Source: Roseomonas sp. GC11
GTDB taxonomy: Bacteria > Pseudomonadota > Alphaproteobacteria > Acetobacterales > Acetobacteraceae
Length of the DNA stretch: 59,059 nucleotides
Reading direction: 5' to 3'
NCBI RefSeq assembly: GCF_024437745.1
Contig: NZ_JANFNY010000029.1
Location: 1 to 59,059, forward strand
The first letter of the stretch is position 1; every line of letters starts with the position of its first letter. Under the pieces are notes generated by a model. That model was given only the letters and a program-made list of their open reading frames with translations, was not told the DNA's origin and did not search any database. The position numbers and the translations under genes are program-made. Of this stretch, positions 36,214 to 45,454 are shown in pieces.

Positions 36214-37065
36214 ATGGCCTTCACCCTGGCGCAGATCAGCGACACCCACCTCTCCGCCCTGCATCCCGGCTTCAGCGCCAATTTCGAGGCGCTGGCCGAG
36301 CACCTGCTGGCCGAGGCGCCGGACCTCGTCATCCACACCGGCGATGTCTCCGCCCATGGCGAGCAGCCGGGGCCGCAGGGCGGGGAGGACCTCGCCTTCG
36401 CCCGCGCGGCGATGGACGGGCTCGGCCTCGACTGGCTGGCGGTGCCCGGCAACCATGATGTCGGCAACGACCCGGCCTGTGGCGGCGACACCCCGGCGGA
36501 TGCCACCCGCATGGCCCGCTGGGAGGCCGCCTTCGGCCCGGGCTATTTCCTGCGCGACGTGCCGGGCTGGCGGCTGATCGGGCTGAACACCCTGATCACC
36601 GGCACCGGCCTGCCCCAGGCGGAGGCGCAGTTCGCCTTCCTGGAGGAGGCGCTGGCCGGCGCCGCCGGGCGGCGCATCGGCCTCTTCCAGCACAAGCCGC
36701 TCTGCGAGGTGACGATGGCGGAAAGCCAGCTCACCTACTGGGCGGTGCTGCCGGGGGCGCGGCGCCGGCTGCTCGGGCTGCTGGCCGGGCATGATGTCGC
36801 CTTCATCGCCTCCGGCCATGTGCACCAGGCGCAGGACCGCGGCGTGGTGGAGGGCTTCCGCCATGTCTGGGCGCCGGCCGTCGCCTTCTTCGTCGGCGAC
36901 ACCTGGCAGGCGCGGATGGGGGATAAGCGCCTCGGCTATGTCCGCCACCGGCTGCACGCGGATGGGCGGCATGAGGCGGAGATCCTGCCGCTGCCCGGCC
37001 TCCAGCCGCATGATATCGGGCTGATGCCGCATATCTACGGGCCGCAGAAGCCGGTGGCGGCCTGA
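36214..37065 (+). CDS. Metallophosphoesterase (CpdA/GpdQ-like phosphodiesterase)
   Basis: A 283-residue calcineurin-like phosphoesterase. All metal-site blocks are present: SDTHL (DxH), HTGDVS (GD), PGNHDVG (GNHD), QHKPL (His) and SGHVHQ (GHxH). It starts 3 nt after the binding-protein stop, so it is the last gene of the importer operon. In Ugp systems a phosphodiesterase UgpQ hydrolyses imported glycerophosphodiesters, but UgpQ has a different fold. This enzyme may fill that role, as GpdQ does elsewhere. cAMP phosphodiesterase activity is an alternative. Confidence 0.9.
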   Translation: MAFTLAQISDTHLSALHPGFSANFEALAEHLLAEAPDLVIHTGDVSAHGEQPGPQGGEDLAFARAAMDGLGLDWLAVPGNHDVGNDPACGGDTPADATRMARWEAAFGPGYFLRDVPGWRLIGLNTLITGTGLPQAEAQFAFLEEALAGAAGRRIGLFQHKPLCEVTMAESQLTYWAVLPGARRRLLGLLAGHDVAFIASGHVHQAQDRGVVEGFRHVWAPAVAFFVGDTWQARMGDKRLGYVRHRLHADGRHEAEILPLPGLQPHDIGLMPHIYGPQKPVAA

Positions 37066-37070
37066 TTGGT

Positions 37071-37150
37071 CTCCTGGGGAGGCTCTGCCTCCCCAGACCC
37101 CTCCGCCGGGGGGACAGGGTCCCCCCAAATTTTCCTTGGGGGACCCCGCC
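37071..37150 (+). repeat. Family A cassette behind the phosphoesterase
   Basis: CTGGGGAGGCTCTGCCTCCCCAG, ACCCCTCCGCC, GGGGGGACAGGGTCCCCCC, then AAATTTTCCTTGGGGGACCCCGCC. It has the same module order as behind dut (1475-1603), LysR (49039-49103) and the response regulator. The rest of the 294-bp gap to mgtE has a TTGACT at 37173 but no good -10 partner and no riboswitch that I can recognise. Confidence 0.8.
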
Positions 37151-37359
37151 AGATAGCTTTTTCTCCATGGGCTTGACTCGCTTCCCAGGCGGGTTCATCT
37201 GCCCGACAGCGGCGCCAGATGCGCCGTTTTCCAGGACCCCGAACCGAAACATGCCCAGCGACAGTCACTCTCGATTGTCCGCCCTGGCCCTGGTTCGCGC
37301 CGGCTGAGCCCGAGGGCTCGCCGCGCGGCCGCCGGCGGCGGACGCAAACAGGTGAGCCC

Positions 37360-38700
37360 ATGCTTCAGACCTCCGCCCCCCTGCGGCTGGCCCTTGGCCA
37401 TGCCGCCGACCTCGTCGAGCACCTGAACGAACTGCCGGCGGAAGAGGCCCTGGCCCTCTTCCTCACCCTGCCGGCCGAGCGGCAGGTGGAACTGCTCGAC
37501 AACCCCGAACTGCACGGCGCCACCGCGCTGCTGCGCGGCCTGCCCCCGCCGCTGGCCAGCCAGCGCCTGGCCGAGATGGCGGCCGACCGCGCCGCCGACC
37601 TGCTGCGTGAACTGCGCCCCGCCGAGCGCGCCCGCCTCCTCGCCCCGCTGGAGCCGGAGCCGGCCGGCACGCTGCGCCAGCTTCTCGGCTACCCCGAGGG
37701 CAGCGCCGGCAGCCTGATGACGACCGAATTCGTCAGCCTGCCGGCCACCGCCACCGTGGCCGAGGCGCTGGACCATATCCGCGCCGTCGAGCGCACGCGG
37801 GAGACGGTCTATGCCCTCTACCTGCTCGACCCGGCGAGCGGCGTGCTGCTGCGCACCCTCTCCCTGCGCCGGCTGATCACCGGGCGGCCGGAACAGAAGG
37901 CCATCGACCTCGCCCCGGTGCAGGAGCCCGTCTTCGTCTCCCCCGCCACGCCGCGCGACGAGGTGGCCCGCCTCTTCGCCCGGCACGACCTGCTGGCGGT
38001 GCCGGTGCTGGACACGGCGCGCCGCGTGCTCGGCATCGTCACCGTGGACGACGTGCTGGACGCCGTGACGGCGCGCGACACGGAGGAGGCCCAGCGCTTC
38101 GGCGGCGTCGAGTCCCTCGGCAAGCCCTATCTCCGCCTGGGCTTCCTGGAGATGCTGCGCAAGCGCGCCGGCTGGCTCTGCATCCTGCTCCTGGGCGAGA
38201 TGCTGACCGCCAGCGCCATGCAGTATTTCGAGGATGAGCTGGAAAAGGCCCTGGTGCTGACGCTGTTCATCCCGCTCATCATGAGCTCGGGCGGCAATTC
38301 CGGCAGCCAGGCCACCTCCCTGCTGATCCGCGCCCTGGCGCTGGGCGAGGTGCGGCTGCGCGACTGGTGGCGCGTCGCGCTGCGCGAGGCGCCGACGGGG
38401 CTGGCCCTGGGCGGCATCCTGGGCGGGCTGGCCTGCGCCCGCATCCTGCTCTGGCAGGGGCTCGGCCTCTATGACTACGGCCCGCATGTGCTGCTGGTGG
38501 CGCTGACCGTGGCGCTGGGCATGCTGGGGATCGTGCTGTTCGGCTCGCTCTCCGGCGCCATGCTGCCCTTCGCCCTGAAGCGCCTGGGCTTCGATCCCGC
38601 CAGCGCCAGCGCCCCCTTCGTGGCGACGCTGGTCGATGTGACGGGGCTCGTCATCTACTTCAGCGTCGCCATGCTGGTGCTGGGCGGGACACTGCTTTAG
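37360..38700 (+). CDS. mgtE: Magnesium transporter MgtE
   Basis: A 446-residue Mg2+ channel/transporter. The cytosolic N-domain of helical repeats (about 1-130) is followed by paired CBS domains (about 135-265; VDDVLDAV ends the second). The membrane domain has five segments, with MSSGGNSGSQATSLLIRALALG in the pore region (first 20 residues diagnostic) and DVTGLVIYF near the end. N-domain and CBS act as the Mg2+ sensor that closes the pore. The start MLQTSAPLR follows a GGTGAG site. It is monocistronic and faces the echA gene tail to tail. Confidence 0.95.
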   Translation: MLQTSAPLRLALGHAADLVEHLNELPAEEALALFLTLPAERQVELLDNPELHGATALLRGLPPPLASQRLAEMAADRAADLLRELRPAERARLLAPLEPEPAGTLRQLLGYPEGSAGSLMTTEFVSLPATATVAEALDHIRAVERTRETVYALYLLDPASGVLLRTLSLRRLITGRPEQKAIDLAPVQEPVFVSPATPRDEVARLFARHDLLAVPVLDTARRVLGIVTVDDVLDAVTARDTEEAQRFGGVESLGKPYLRLGFLEMLRKRAGWLCILLLGEMLTASAMQYFEDELEKALVLTLFIPLIMSSGGNSGSQATSLLIRALALGEVRLRDWWRVALREAPTGLALGGILGGLACARILLWQGLGLYDYGPHVLLVALTVALGMLGIVLFGSLSGAMLPFALKRLGFDPASASAPFVATLVDVTGLVIYFSVAMLVLGGTLL

Positions 38701-38713
38701 GCAAGGAAAGACG

Positions 38714-38838
38714 TTCTTTTTTGAAAAAAAGAACCAAAAAACTTTTTCAGTTTGCGTCCCGCTGATGGCCTGAGGCGGGACGCCAAACTGGAAAAGTCTT
38801 TTTGCTTCTTTTTCTTCAGAAAAAGAAGATTTTTTTCT
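38714..38838. repeat. Family B cassette, copy 4, between convergent genes
   Basis: GTTCTTTTTTGAAAAAAAGAAC and AAAAAACTTTTTCAG, then a long dyad CAGTTTGCGTCCCGC/GCGGGACGCCAAACTG, then AAAAGTCTTTTTGC and CTTCTTTTTCTTCAGAAAAAGAAG. It fills the gap between the mgtE and echA stops and probably terminates both. Confidence 0.85.
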
Positions 38839-38839
38839 T

Positions 38840-39613
38840 TTACTTAAAGACAGGCTTCCGCTTTTCCAGGAAGGCGGCCATGCCTTCCTTCTGCCCTTCG
38901 GTGCCGAAGAGGCTGAGGAACATGTGGCGCTCCAGGCGGACGCCCTCGCGCAGCGGCATTTCGAAGGCGGCGTTGACGGCTTCCTTGGCCATGGCGACGG
39001 CGGGGGCAGAGAGGGTGGCGATCTTCTCAGCGATCTTCAGCGCCTCCGGCATCAGCTCGGCCAGCGGCACGACGCGGGAGACGAGGCCGGTGCGCTCCGC
39101 TTCCTCGGCGCCCATCATGCGGCCGGTCAGCACCATTTCCATGGCCTTGGCCTTGCCGATGGCGCGCGTCAGGCGCTGGCTGCCGCCGGCGCCGGGGATG
39201 ATGCCGAGGGTGATCTCGGGCTGGCCGAATCTGGCGTTGTCGGCGGCGATCAGGATGTCGCACATCATCGCCACCTCGCAGCCGCCGCCCAGGGCGAAGC
39301 CGGCCACCGCGGCGATCACCGGCTTCTTCACCGTCAGCACGGCTTCCCAGCTCGCGCCGATGAAGTCGTTCAGATAGGTGCCGGGGTAGCTGCGCGGCTG
39401 CATCTCGCGGATATCGGCGCCCGCGGCGAAGGCCTTCTCGCTGCCGGTCAGGATGATGGCGGCGATGGCCGGGTCGGCGTCGAAGGCGCGCAGCGCCTCG
39501 GCCAGCTCGCGCGTCAGCTGGTCGCACAGCGCGTTGAGCGCGTTGGGGCGGTTCAGCCGGATGATGCCGGCGGGGCCCTGCGTCTCGGTCAGGATCATCT
39601 CATAGGCCGTCAT
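38840..39613 (-). CDS. Enoyl-CoA hydratase
   Basis: A 257-residue crotonase-family enzyme that hydrates trans-2-enoyl-CoA in beta-oxidation. The oxyanion-hole segments are [11 protein letters not shown] and [18 protein letters not shown]. The two expected catalytic glutamates fall in GGGCEVAM and in [16 protein letters not shown]. Length and motifs fit short-chain enoyl-CoA hydratase. In many alphaproteobacteria this gene stands between mutM and rpsT-dnaA; here it still follows mutM by 24 nt but is cut off from rpsT by the importer island. Confidence 0.94.
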   Translation of the reverse strand: MTAYEMILTETQGPAGIIRLNRPNALNALCDQLTRELAEALRAFDADPAIAAIILTGSEKAFAAGADIREMQPRSYPGTYLNDFIGASWEAVLTVKKPVIAAVAGFALGGGCEVAMMCDILIAADNARFGQPEITLGIIPGAGGSQRLTRAIGKAKAMEMVLTGRMMGAEEAERTGLVSRVVPLAELMPEALKIAEKIATLSAPAVAMAKEAVNAAFEMPLREGVRLERHMFLSLFGTEGQKEGMAAFLEKRKPVFK

Positions 39614-39637
39614 GGCGCGCTCCCGTGTCGTGGGTTT

Positions 39638-40492
39638 TCAGCGTTGCGTCTGGGCACAGAAGAAAGTGCTGCGGCCGGATTGGACGATGCGCGAGACGCC
39701 GCCGCAAGTCTCCGGCCCCGGCCCTCGCCCTGGGCAGAGCGGGCAGGGCTGCCCCGCGCGGTCATAGACGTGGAAGCGGTCCTGGAAATGGCCCAGCTCG
39801 CCATCCGTCTGCACATAGTCGCGGAGCGAGGAGCCGCCGGCCTCGATGGCCTCGGCCAGCACGGCCTTGATGGCGGGCACCAGCCGGGTGGCGCGGGCGC
39901 CGGGGATGGTGTGGGCCAGGCGGCGCGGCGAGATGCCGGCGCGGAACAGCGCCTCGGCCACGTAGATATTCCCCAGCCCGGCGACGATGTGCTGGTCCAG
40001 CAGCGCAGCCTTGATCGGCGTCTGTTTGCCTGCCAGGGCGGCGGAGAGCACGGCGGGGGTGAAGTCTTCCTCCAGCGGTTCCGGCCCCATGCTGGCCAGC
40101 AGCTTGTGCTGGTCCTCCGTGGCGGTGGGCAGCAGGTCCACCCCGCCGAAGCGGCGCGGATCGGCGAAGCCGATGCGCTGGCCGTCATCGGTCTGCATCA
40201 CGAGGTGCTCGTGCGGGGGCGGGGGCAGGTTGCTGCCCACGGGCCGCGCCACCATGCGCCCGGACATGCCGAGATGGATCAGCACCGAGTCGCCGCCGGA
40301 GAGGCGCATCAGCATGTATTTGCCGCGCCGCCGGAAATTCTCGACGCGCGCGCCGGTCAGGCGCCCGGCGAGGCCGGCGGGGAAGGGCCAGCGCAGCCCC
40401 TCGCGGTGGGTCTGGGCCTGGGTGATGACGCGGCCCTGGAGCAGGCGGGCCAGTCCGCGCATCACGGTCTCGACTTCGGGAAGCTCAGGCAT
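39638..40492 (-). CDS. mutM: Formamidopyrimidine-DNA glycosylase
   Basis: Removes 8-oxoguanine and FaPy lesions with beta,delta-lyase activity. The 284 residues start MPELPEVE, so the catalytic Pro2 and Glu3 are intact. Lys in RRRGKYML and the helix-two-turn-helix segment [18 protein letters not shown] are also present. The C-terminal zinc finger is unusual: the pair CPLC is followed by ETCGG and the last pair reads FCAQTQR, with Thr at the usual fourth cysteine. Other features argue for function. The echA gene follows 24 nt downstream. Confidence 0.94.
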   Translation of the reverse strand: MPELPEVETVMRGLARLLQGRVITQAQTHREGLRWPFPAGLAGRLTGARVENFRRRGKYMLMRLSGGDSVLIHLGMSGRMVARPVGSNLPPPPHEHLVMQTDDGQRIGFADPRRFGGVDLLPTATEDQHKLLASMGPEPLEEDFTPAVLSAALAGKQTPIKAALLDQHIVAGLGNIYVAEALFRAGISPRRLAHTIPGARATRLVPAIKAVLAEAIEAGGSSLRDYVQTDGELGHFQDRFHVYDRAGQPCPLCPGRGPGPETCGGVSRIVQSGRSTFFCAQTQR

Positions 40493-40579
40493 CGGGGTCC
40501 GGGCAGGGTCAGGGAGCCCGGAGTATAGGCAGCCCCGGCGGTTCGGGGAGGGTGTGGCGCAAGCTGGAGGGCGCGCGGG

Positions 40580-40661
40580 CTTGAGAGGGGCTTCGCCCCT
40601 CTCTGCACCTGCGCGGCAGTGCCGCGCAGCCACCAAAGGCCTGAGGCCTTTGGAAACCCAT
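40580..40661 (+). repeat. Family C repeat, copy 3 (variant)
   Basis: CTTGAGAGGGGCTTCGCCCCTCTC and CCAAAGGCCTGAGGCCTTTGGAAACCCAT as in the other copies. The spacer between the palindromes is replaced by a third dyad, GCGCGGCAGTGCCGCGC. Unlike copies 1 and 2 it faces away from the gene whose stop it adjoins (Mn-catalase). Confidence 0.82.
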
Positions 40662-40674
40662 TTGCGTTCGCCCG

Positions 40675-41595
40675 TCAGCGCGAGGCTTTGTAGAGCTTCG
40701 TGGCGATCTCCAGCATTTCCTCCGGCGCGTAGTCGGGCGTGAAGGCGGAGGGCACGCCCTCCAGCTGGTGGATCTTGCCGCCCTCGGGCAGGCCATCCAC
40801 CACTTCCAGCTCGCCGGGCGGGTCGCCGGGCAGGGCCTGCTCGCCTTCCCAGATGCCGGCCATCTCCCGGTAATCCTCCGGGCTGAAGCGGTAGAGCCGG
40901 CGGTGCGAGCCTTCCTGGAGGTATTTCTGGCATTCCGGGATGTTGCCGAGCGGGATGTTCGGCACCGGCAGCATGTTCTCGATGGCGACGCCCGTCAGCT
41001 TCTTCAGCGCCAGGGCATAGGCATGGGCGTGCACCGAGCCGCGCACCAGGAGATAGCCACAGACCTCGCGGCCGGTGGGGTCGCTCAGGCTTTCATAGAC
41101 GCGCAGCTTGTGCAGGCGGGCGCCGCATTCCAGGTGGAAATTGTGCAGCAGGTCGAACACCACATTGCCGGTGGTGGTGACGAAGTCGGCATTCCAGGAC
41201 ATGGAATTGCTGTTCACCGGTGTGGCGCCGCCGCCATGCGAGAAGAAGGCGGCGGCGCTGCGGATATCCTTCATCGCCTCGAAAGGCGCGCCGGAGATAT
41301 CGCCGCCCTCCATCCCGCCCAGCCCGAGATCCGGCCCGTTGGCGAGCATGGCGATGCCGTTGGAGACCAGCTCGACATGGCCGATTTCCTCGGCGGTGAT
41401 GCTGGCGACCAGGCTGTAGAAGGGCCGCAGCTTGCTTTTGCTGCGGAAGTTGAAGCTCTGGAACATGTAGTTCCCGAGGGTGGACATCTCCCCGTATTTC
41501 CCGCCGAGCAGTTCCTGCAGGGCTGCGGCGGCGTTGGGGTCGGCGCGCTTGGGCGCGGGCAGTTCGGCCTGAAGGCGGTCGATCCGCATGAACAT
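40675..41595 (-). CDS. Manganese catalase
   Basis: A 306-residue dimanganese, non-haem catalase. The four-helix ferritin-like core is visible, with ligand-bearing segments near [28 protein letters not shown] (Glu and His), [18 protein letters not shown] (Glu) and [13 protein letters not shown] (His). The C-terminal part wraps the dimer in known structures. It decomposes H2O2 and may protect when iron is scarce. The start MFMRIDRLQ (or the Met two codons later) fits the family. It is monocistronic, flanked by repeats on both sides. Confidence 0.93.
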   Translation of the reverse strand: MFMRIDRLQAELPAPKRADPNAAAALQELLGGKYGEMSTLGNYMFQSFNFRSKSKLRPFYSLVASITAEEIGHVELVSNGIAMLANGPDLGLGGMEGGDISGAPFEAMKDIRSAAAFFSHGGGATPVNSNSMSWNADFVTTTGNVVFDLLHNFHLECGARLHKLRVYESLSDPTGREVCGYLLVRGSVHAHAYALALKKLTGVAIENMLPVPNIPLGNIPECQKYLQEGSHRRLYRFSPEDYREMAGIWEGEQALPGDPPGELEVVDGLPEGGKIHQLEGVPSAFTPDYAPEEMLEIATKLYKASR

Positions 41596-41656
41596 GCAGG
41601 CGTCTCCCTTGTGTTGGGGTGCACCTGCGCAACCGCGCCGCGGGCCGAAGGTTCGG

Positions 41657-41725
41657 CGGGGTCCGGGGGGATCCTATCCCCCCGGCGGGGGGTCCAGGGG
41701 GGCGGCGCCCCCCTGGCGGCGGAAG
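41657..41725 (-). repeat. Family A cassette overlapping the rsmD 3' end
   Basis: CAGGGGGGCGCCGCCCCCCTGG, ACCCCCCGCC, GGGGGGATAGGATCCCCCC and GGACCCCGCC. Its second palindrome contains the TAG that now ends rsmD, so the last 13 or so residues of RsmD are repeat-encoded. Confidence 0.85.
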
Positions 41726-42264
41726 CAGTGTAGCGCCGCCGCGCCGTGCTCGCGCAGATGGGTCTTCTCAAACCCCTCCAATTCCAGGCTTTCCTCCCGC
41801 CCCGTCTCCGCGATCAGCAGCGCCCCGGGGGCGATCCACCCCGCCGCCGCCAGCGCCGCGACGGCCTTGGGCACCAGATCCTTCCCATAGGGCGGATCGA
41901 GAAAAACCAGCCCGCAGGCCGCCCCCGCCCGTGGCGGCCGTGTGGCATCCCCGGCGATGACGCGGGCGGCGCCTTCTTCCCGGCAGGCGGCGATATTGGC
42001 GCGCAGGATGGCCAGCGCCGTGCGGTCCTGCTCGATGAAGCTGGCCGAGGCGGCGCCGCGCGAGAGTGCCTCCAGCCCCAGCGCCCCGGTGCCGGCGAAG
42101 GCATCGAGCACCGCCACCCCCTCGATCCGCCCACGCCCGGCCCAGGGCGCGTGCCACAGCATGTCGAACAGCGCCTGGCGCACGCGGTCCGCCGTGGGGC
42201 GGGTGGCGGCGCCGGCGGGGGCCTGGAGCGGCCGCCCGCGATGCCGCCCGGCGATGATCCGCAT
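41674..42264 (-). CDS. rsmD: 16S rRNA (guanine-966-N2)-methyltransferase
   Basis: Methylates G966 in 16S rRNA, 196 residues. The start MRIIAGRHRGRPLQAP is typical. The SAM site is LDAFAGTGALGLEALSRG, and the catalytic motif FLDPPYGKDL (DPPY) is intact. The natural end is expected near LHCFRR; the final residues QGGAAPLDPPPGG come from a palindromic cassette that has replaced the native stop. Three nt separate it from the RluB-type gene upstream. Confidence 0.94.
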   Translation of the reverse strand: MRIIAGRHRGRPLQAPAGAATRPTADRVRQALFDMLWHAPWAGRGRIEGVAVLDAFAGTGALGLEALSRGAASASFIEQDRTALAILRANIAACREEGAARVIAGDATRPPRAGAACGLVFLDPPYGKDLVPKAVAALAAAGWIAPGALLIAETGREESLELEGFEKTHLREHGAAALHCFRRQGGAAPLDPPPGG

Positions 42265-42267
42265 GGC

Positions 42268-43301
<1,034 letters not shown>

Positions 43302-43305
<4 letters not shown>

Positions 43306-44027
43306 GCGCGGCGCTCCCGGCAGGCGGTGACGAAGGCGTCGAGGATCGTCTGGTCCGCCGCGTCCACCGCGTATTCGGGGTGCCACTGCACGCCCAGGGC
43401 GAAGCGGTGGGTGGTGGATTCGATGCCCTCGATCACCCCATCCGGCGCCAGGGCGTTGACGATGCAGCCCGGCCCCGGCCGCTCCACCGCCTGGTGATGC
43501 GCCGAGTTCACCGCCATGCGCGGCGCGCCCACCACGCGGGCGAGCAGCGTGCCCGCGGTGATCGCCACCTCATGCCCCGGCTCGGTGCGCGGGTTGGGCT
43601 GCTCATGCGCCAGCGCCGCCGGCACACTGTCCGGGATGTGCTGGATCAGCGTGCCGCCCAGCACCACGGCCAGAAGCTGCTCGCCACCGCAGATGCCGAG
43701 CACGGGCAGGTCCCGCGCCAGGGCGCCGCGCATCATCGCCAGTTCAAAGGCGGTGCGGCCCTCCTTCAGCACGACCGTGTCGTGCTTCGGGCCGCCGCCA
43801 TAGAGGGAGGGGTCCACGTCAAAGGCGCCGCCCGTCACCAGAAGGCCGTCAATCTCGTCCAGGTAGCGCTCGGCCTGCTCCGGCAGGTGCGGCAGCGCGA
43901 TGGGCAGGCCACCCGCGCGGGCGACACTGTCAAAATAATTCTGCCGCAGGGCATACCAGGGGAGCTTGGAGTAGCCGCCCGGCTGCTCCGCATCCAGGGT
44001 CAGGCCAATCAGGGGGAGGGTGCGCAT
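43302..44027 (-). CDS. Class-I glutamine amidotransferase-like protein (PuuD/peptidase C26)
   Basis: A 241-residue gamma-glutamyl hydrolase-like enzyme. The nucleophile elbow is GICGGEQLL, the catalytic His-Glu pair is in QWHPEYA, and LLVTGGAFDVDPSLYGG is the characteristic region. PuuD relatives release GABA from gamma-glutamyl-GABA; this member could cleave other gamma-glutamyl amides. The start MRTLPLIGLTLD is clear. It is the first gene of a minus-strand operon (this gene, RluB-type, rsmD), an odd partner for RNA-modification genes. Confidence 0.88.
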
Positions 44028-44072
44028 GCGCGCGTGCCTAACGCCCAGGGAAAGCGGACACAATGGAAAACG

Positions 44073-44147
44073 GGGGGCTCCGCCCCCCGAACCCCCCGCC
44101 GGGGGAACAGGGTTCCCCCGGACCCCGCCTTCAGGGGGGCTTGCCGG
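44073..44147 (+). repeat. Family A cassette between divergent genes
   Basis: CGGGGGGCTCCGCCCCCCG, AACCCCCCGCC, GGGGGAACAGGGTTCCCCC, GGACCCCGCCTTCAG. It is a standard module but in a promoter-side position: the genes on both sides start here. All other A copies lie behind a stop codon. Confidence 0.82.
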
Positions 44148-44193
44148 GGGGCAAGGGGTGGGCTGATCTGCCGCGGAGGCAGGAGGCCAGCAG

Positions 44194-44943
44194 ATGGAAT
44201 TCAAGGGCAGGCGCGTCGTCGTCATGGGGGGGAGCCGCGGGATCGGGCGCAGCATCGCGCTGGGCTTCGCGGCCGAGGGGGCGAGCGTGGCGCTCTGCGC
44301 CCGCAGCGCCACGGCGCTGGAGGCCACGCGGGCGGAGATCGCGGCCCTCGGCGTGCCGGTCTTCGCCGGGGGCTGCGATCTGGCGCGGGCGGAGGACATC
44401 GCCGCCTTCATCCCCCAGGCGGCCGCGGCGCTGGGCGGCATCGATGTGCTGGTGAACAACGCCTCCGGCTTCGGCGCCACGGATGATGAGGAAGGCTGGG
44501 CCGCCTCCTTCAGCGTGGACATGATGGCCATCGTCCGCGCCTCCCAGGCCGCGCTGCCCTGGCTGGAACAGGCGGAGGGGGGCAGCATCGTCAATGTTTC
44601 CTCCATCTCGGCGATGCGCGCCTCCAGCCGCGCCGCGCCCTACGGCGCCATCAAGGCGGCGGTGCTGCACTACACCGCCAGCCAGGCGAAGACCTGGGCG
44701 GGCAAGGGCCTCCGCGTGAACGCCGTGGCCCCCGGCTCCATCGAATTCCCCGGCGGCAGCTGGGAGCGGCGCCGCACCAGCGACCCCGCCCTCTATGACG
44801 CCACGCTGAAACAGATCCCCTTCGGCCGCCTCGGCACGCCGGAGGAGGTGGCGGATGTGGTGCTGTTCCTGGCCTCGCGCCGGGCGCGCTGGGTGACGGG
44901 GCAGGGCATCGTGGTGGATGGCGGCCAGCTGCTCGGTTCCTGA
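44194..44943 (+). CDS. Short-chain dehydrogenase/reductase
   Basis: A 249-residue classical SDR. The cofactor motif is GGSRGIGRS, NNASGFG is the conserved NNAG-type motif, and the catalytic Ser/Tyr/Lys are in VNVSSISAM and PYGAIKAAV. The C-terminal end GQGIVVDGGQLLGS is typical of 3-oxoacyl-ACP-reductase-like members. The Arg/Ser preference after the glycine motif suggests NADP(H). The substrate is unknown. tadA starts 1 nt after its stop, so the two are co-transcribed. Confidence 0.9.
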   Translation: MEFKGRRVVVMGGSRGIGRSIALGFAAEGASVALCARSATALEATRAEIAALGVPVFAGGCDLARAEDIAAFIPQAAAALGGIDVLVNNASGFGATDDEEGWAASFSVDMMAIVRASQAALPWLEQAEGGSIVNVSSISAMRASSRAAPYGAIKAAVLHYTASQAKTWAGKGLRVNAVAPGSIEFPGGSWERRRTSDPALYDATLKQIPFGRLGTPEEVADVVLFLASRRARWVTGQGIVVDGGQLLGS

Positions 44944-44944
44944 G

Positions 44945-45403
44945 ATGGGCCCCAACGCCGCCGTGAGCCCCATCGAGATCGCCCTGGAGGAGGCGCGCGC
45001 CGCCGCCGCGCGGGGCGAGGTGCCGGTGGGCGCGGTGGTGACGGATGCCGCCGGCCGCGTGCTGGGCCGCGCCGGCAACCGGGTGGAGCAGGACCACGAC
45101 GCCAGCGCCCATGCGGAGATCCTGGCCCTGCGCCAGGCCGCCGCCGCGCTCGGCTCGCCCCGCCTGCCCGGCTGCACCCTGACGGTGACGCTGGAGCCCT
45201 GCCCGATGTGCGCCCAGGCGGCCAGCTTCTTCCGGGTGCGGCGCGTCGTCTTCGGCGCCTACGACCCCAAGGGCGGCGGCGTGGACCATGGCGCGCGCAT
45301 CTACGCCGCCTCCTCCTGCCACCACGCCCCCGAGGTGGTCGGCGGCGTGCGGGAGAGCGAATGCGCGGGCCTGCTGCGCGCCTTCTTCGCCGGCCTGCGC
45401 TGA
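44945..45403 (+). CDS. tadA: tRNA-specific adenosine deaminase
   Basis: Deaminates A34 of tRNA-Arg(ACG) to inosine. The 152 residues carry the zinc and proton-shuttle motifs SAHAEILAL (HAE) and LEPCPMCAQA (PCxxC). GAYDPKGGGVDHG is a typical TadA loop. The start MGPNAAVSPIEIALEEA follows the SDR stop by 1 nt. In alphaproteobacteria tadA often lies divergent from the RluB-type synthase and rsmD; here the amidotransferase and SDR genes stand between. Another nucleoside deaminase function is possible but less likely. Confidence 0.9.
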   Translation: MGPNAAVSPIEIALEEARAAAARGEVPVGAVVTDAAGRVLGRAGNRVEQDHDASAHAEILALRQAAAALGSPRLPGCTLTVTLEPCPMCAQAASFFRVRRVVFGAYDPKGGGVDHGARIYAASSCHHAPEVVGGVRESECAGLLRAFFAGLR

Positions 45404-45454
45404 GGCCTGCGCTGAGGGCGGGGGGGGCAGGGGGCGGCGCCCCCTGGGCCCGGT

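Noticed and set aside
33988-37128. A 1046-codon minus-strand open frame opposite the importer genes
   Set aside because: Antisense shadow produced by GC-rich codon bias. It is repetitive in Gly, Arg, His and Gln, has no domain, and lies opposite four well-identified genes.
37151-37359. Magnesium riboswitch before mgtE
   Set aside because: The leader contains a family A cassette and GC-rich DNA. I could not recognise an M-box or other known aptamer core; a covariance-model search would decide.
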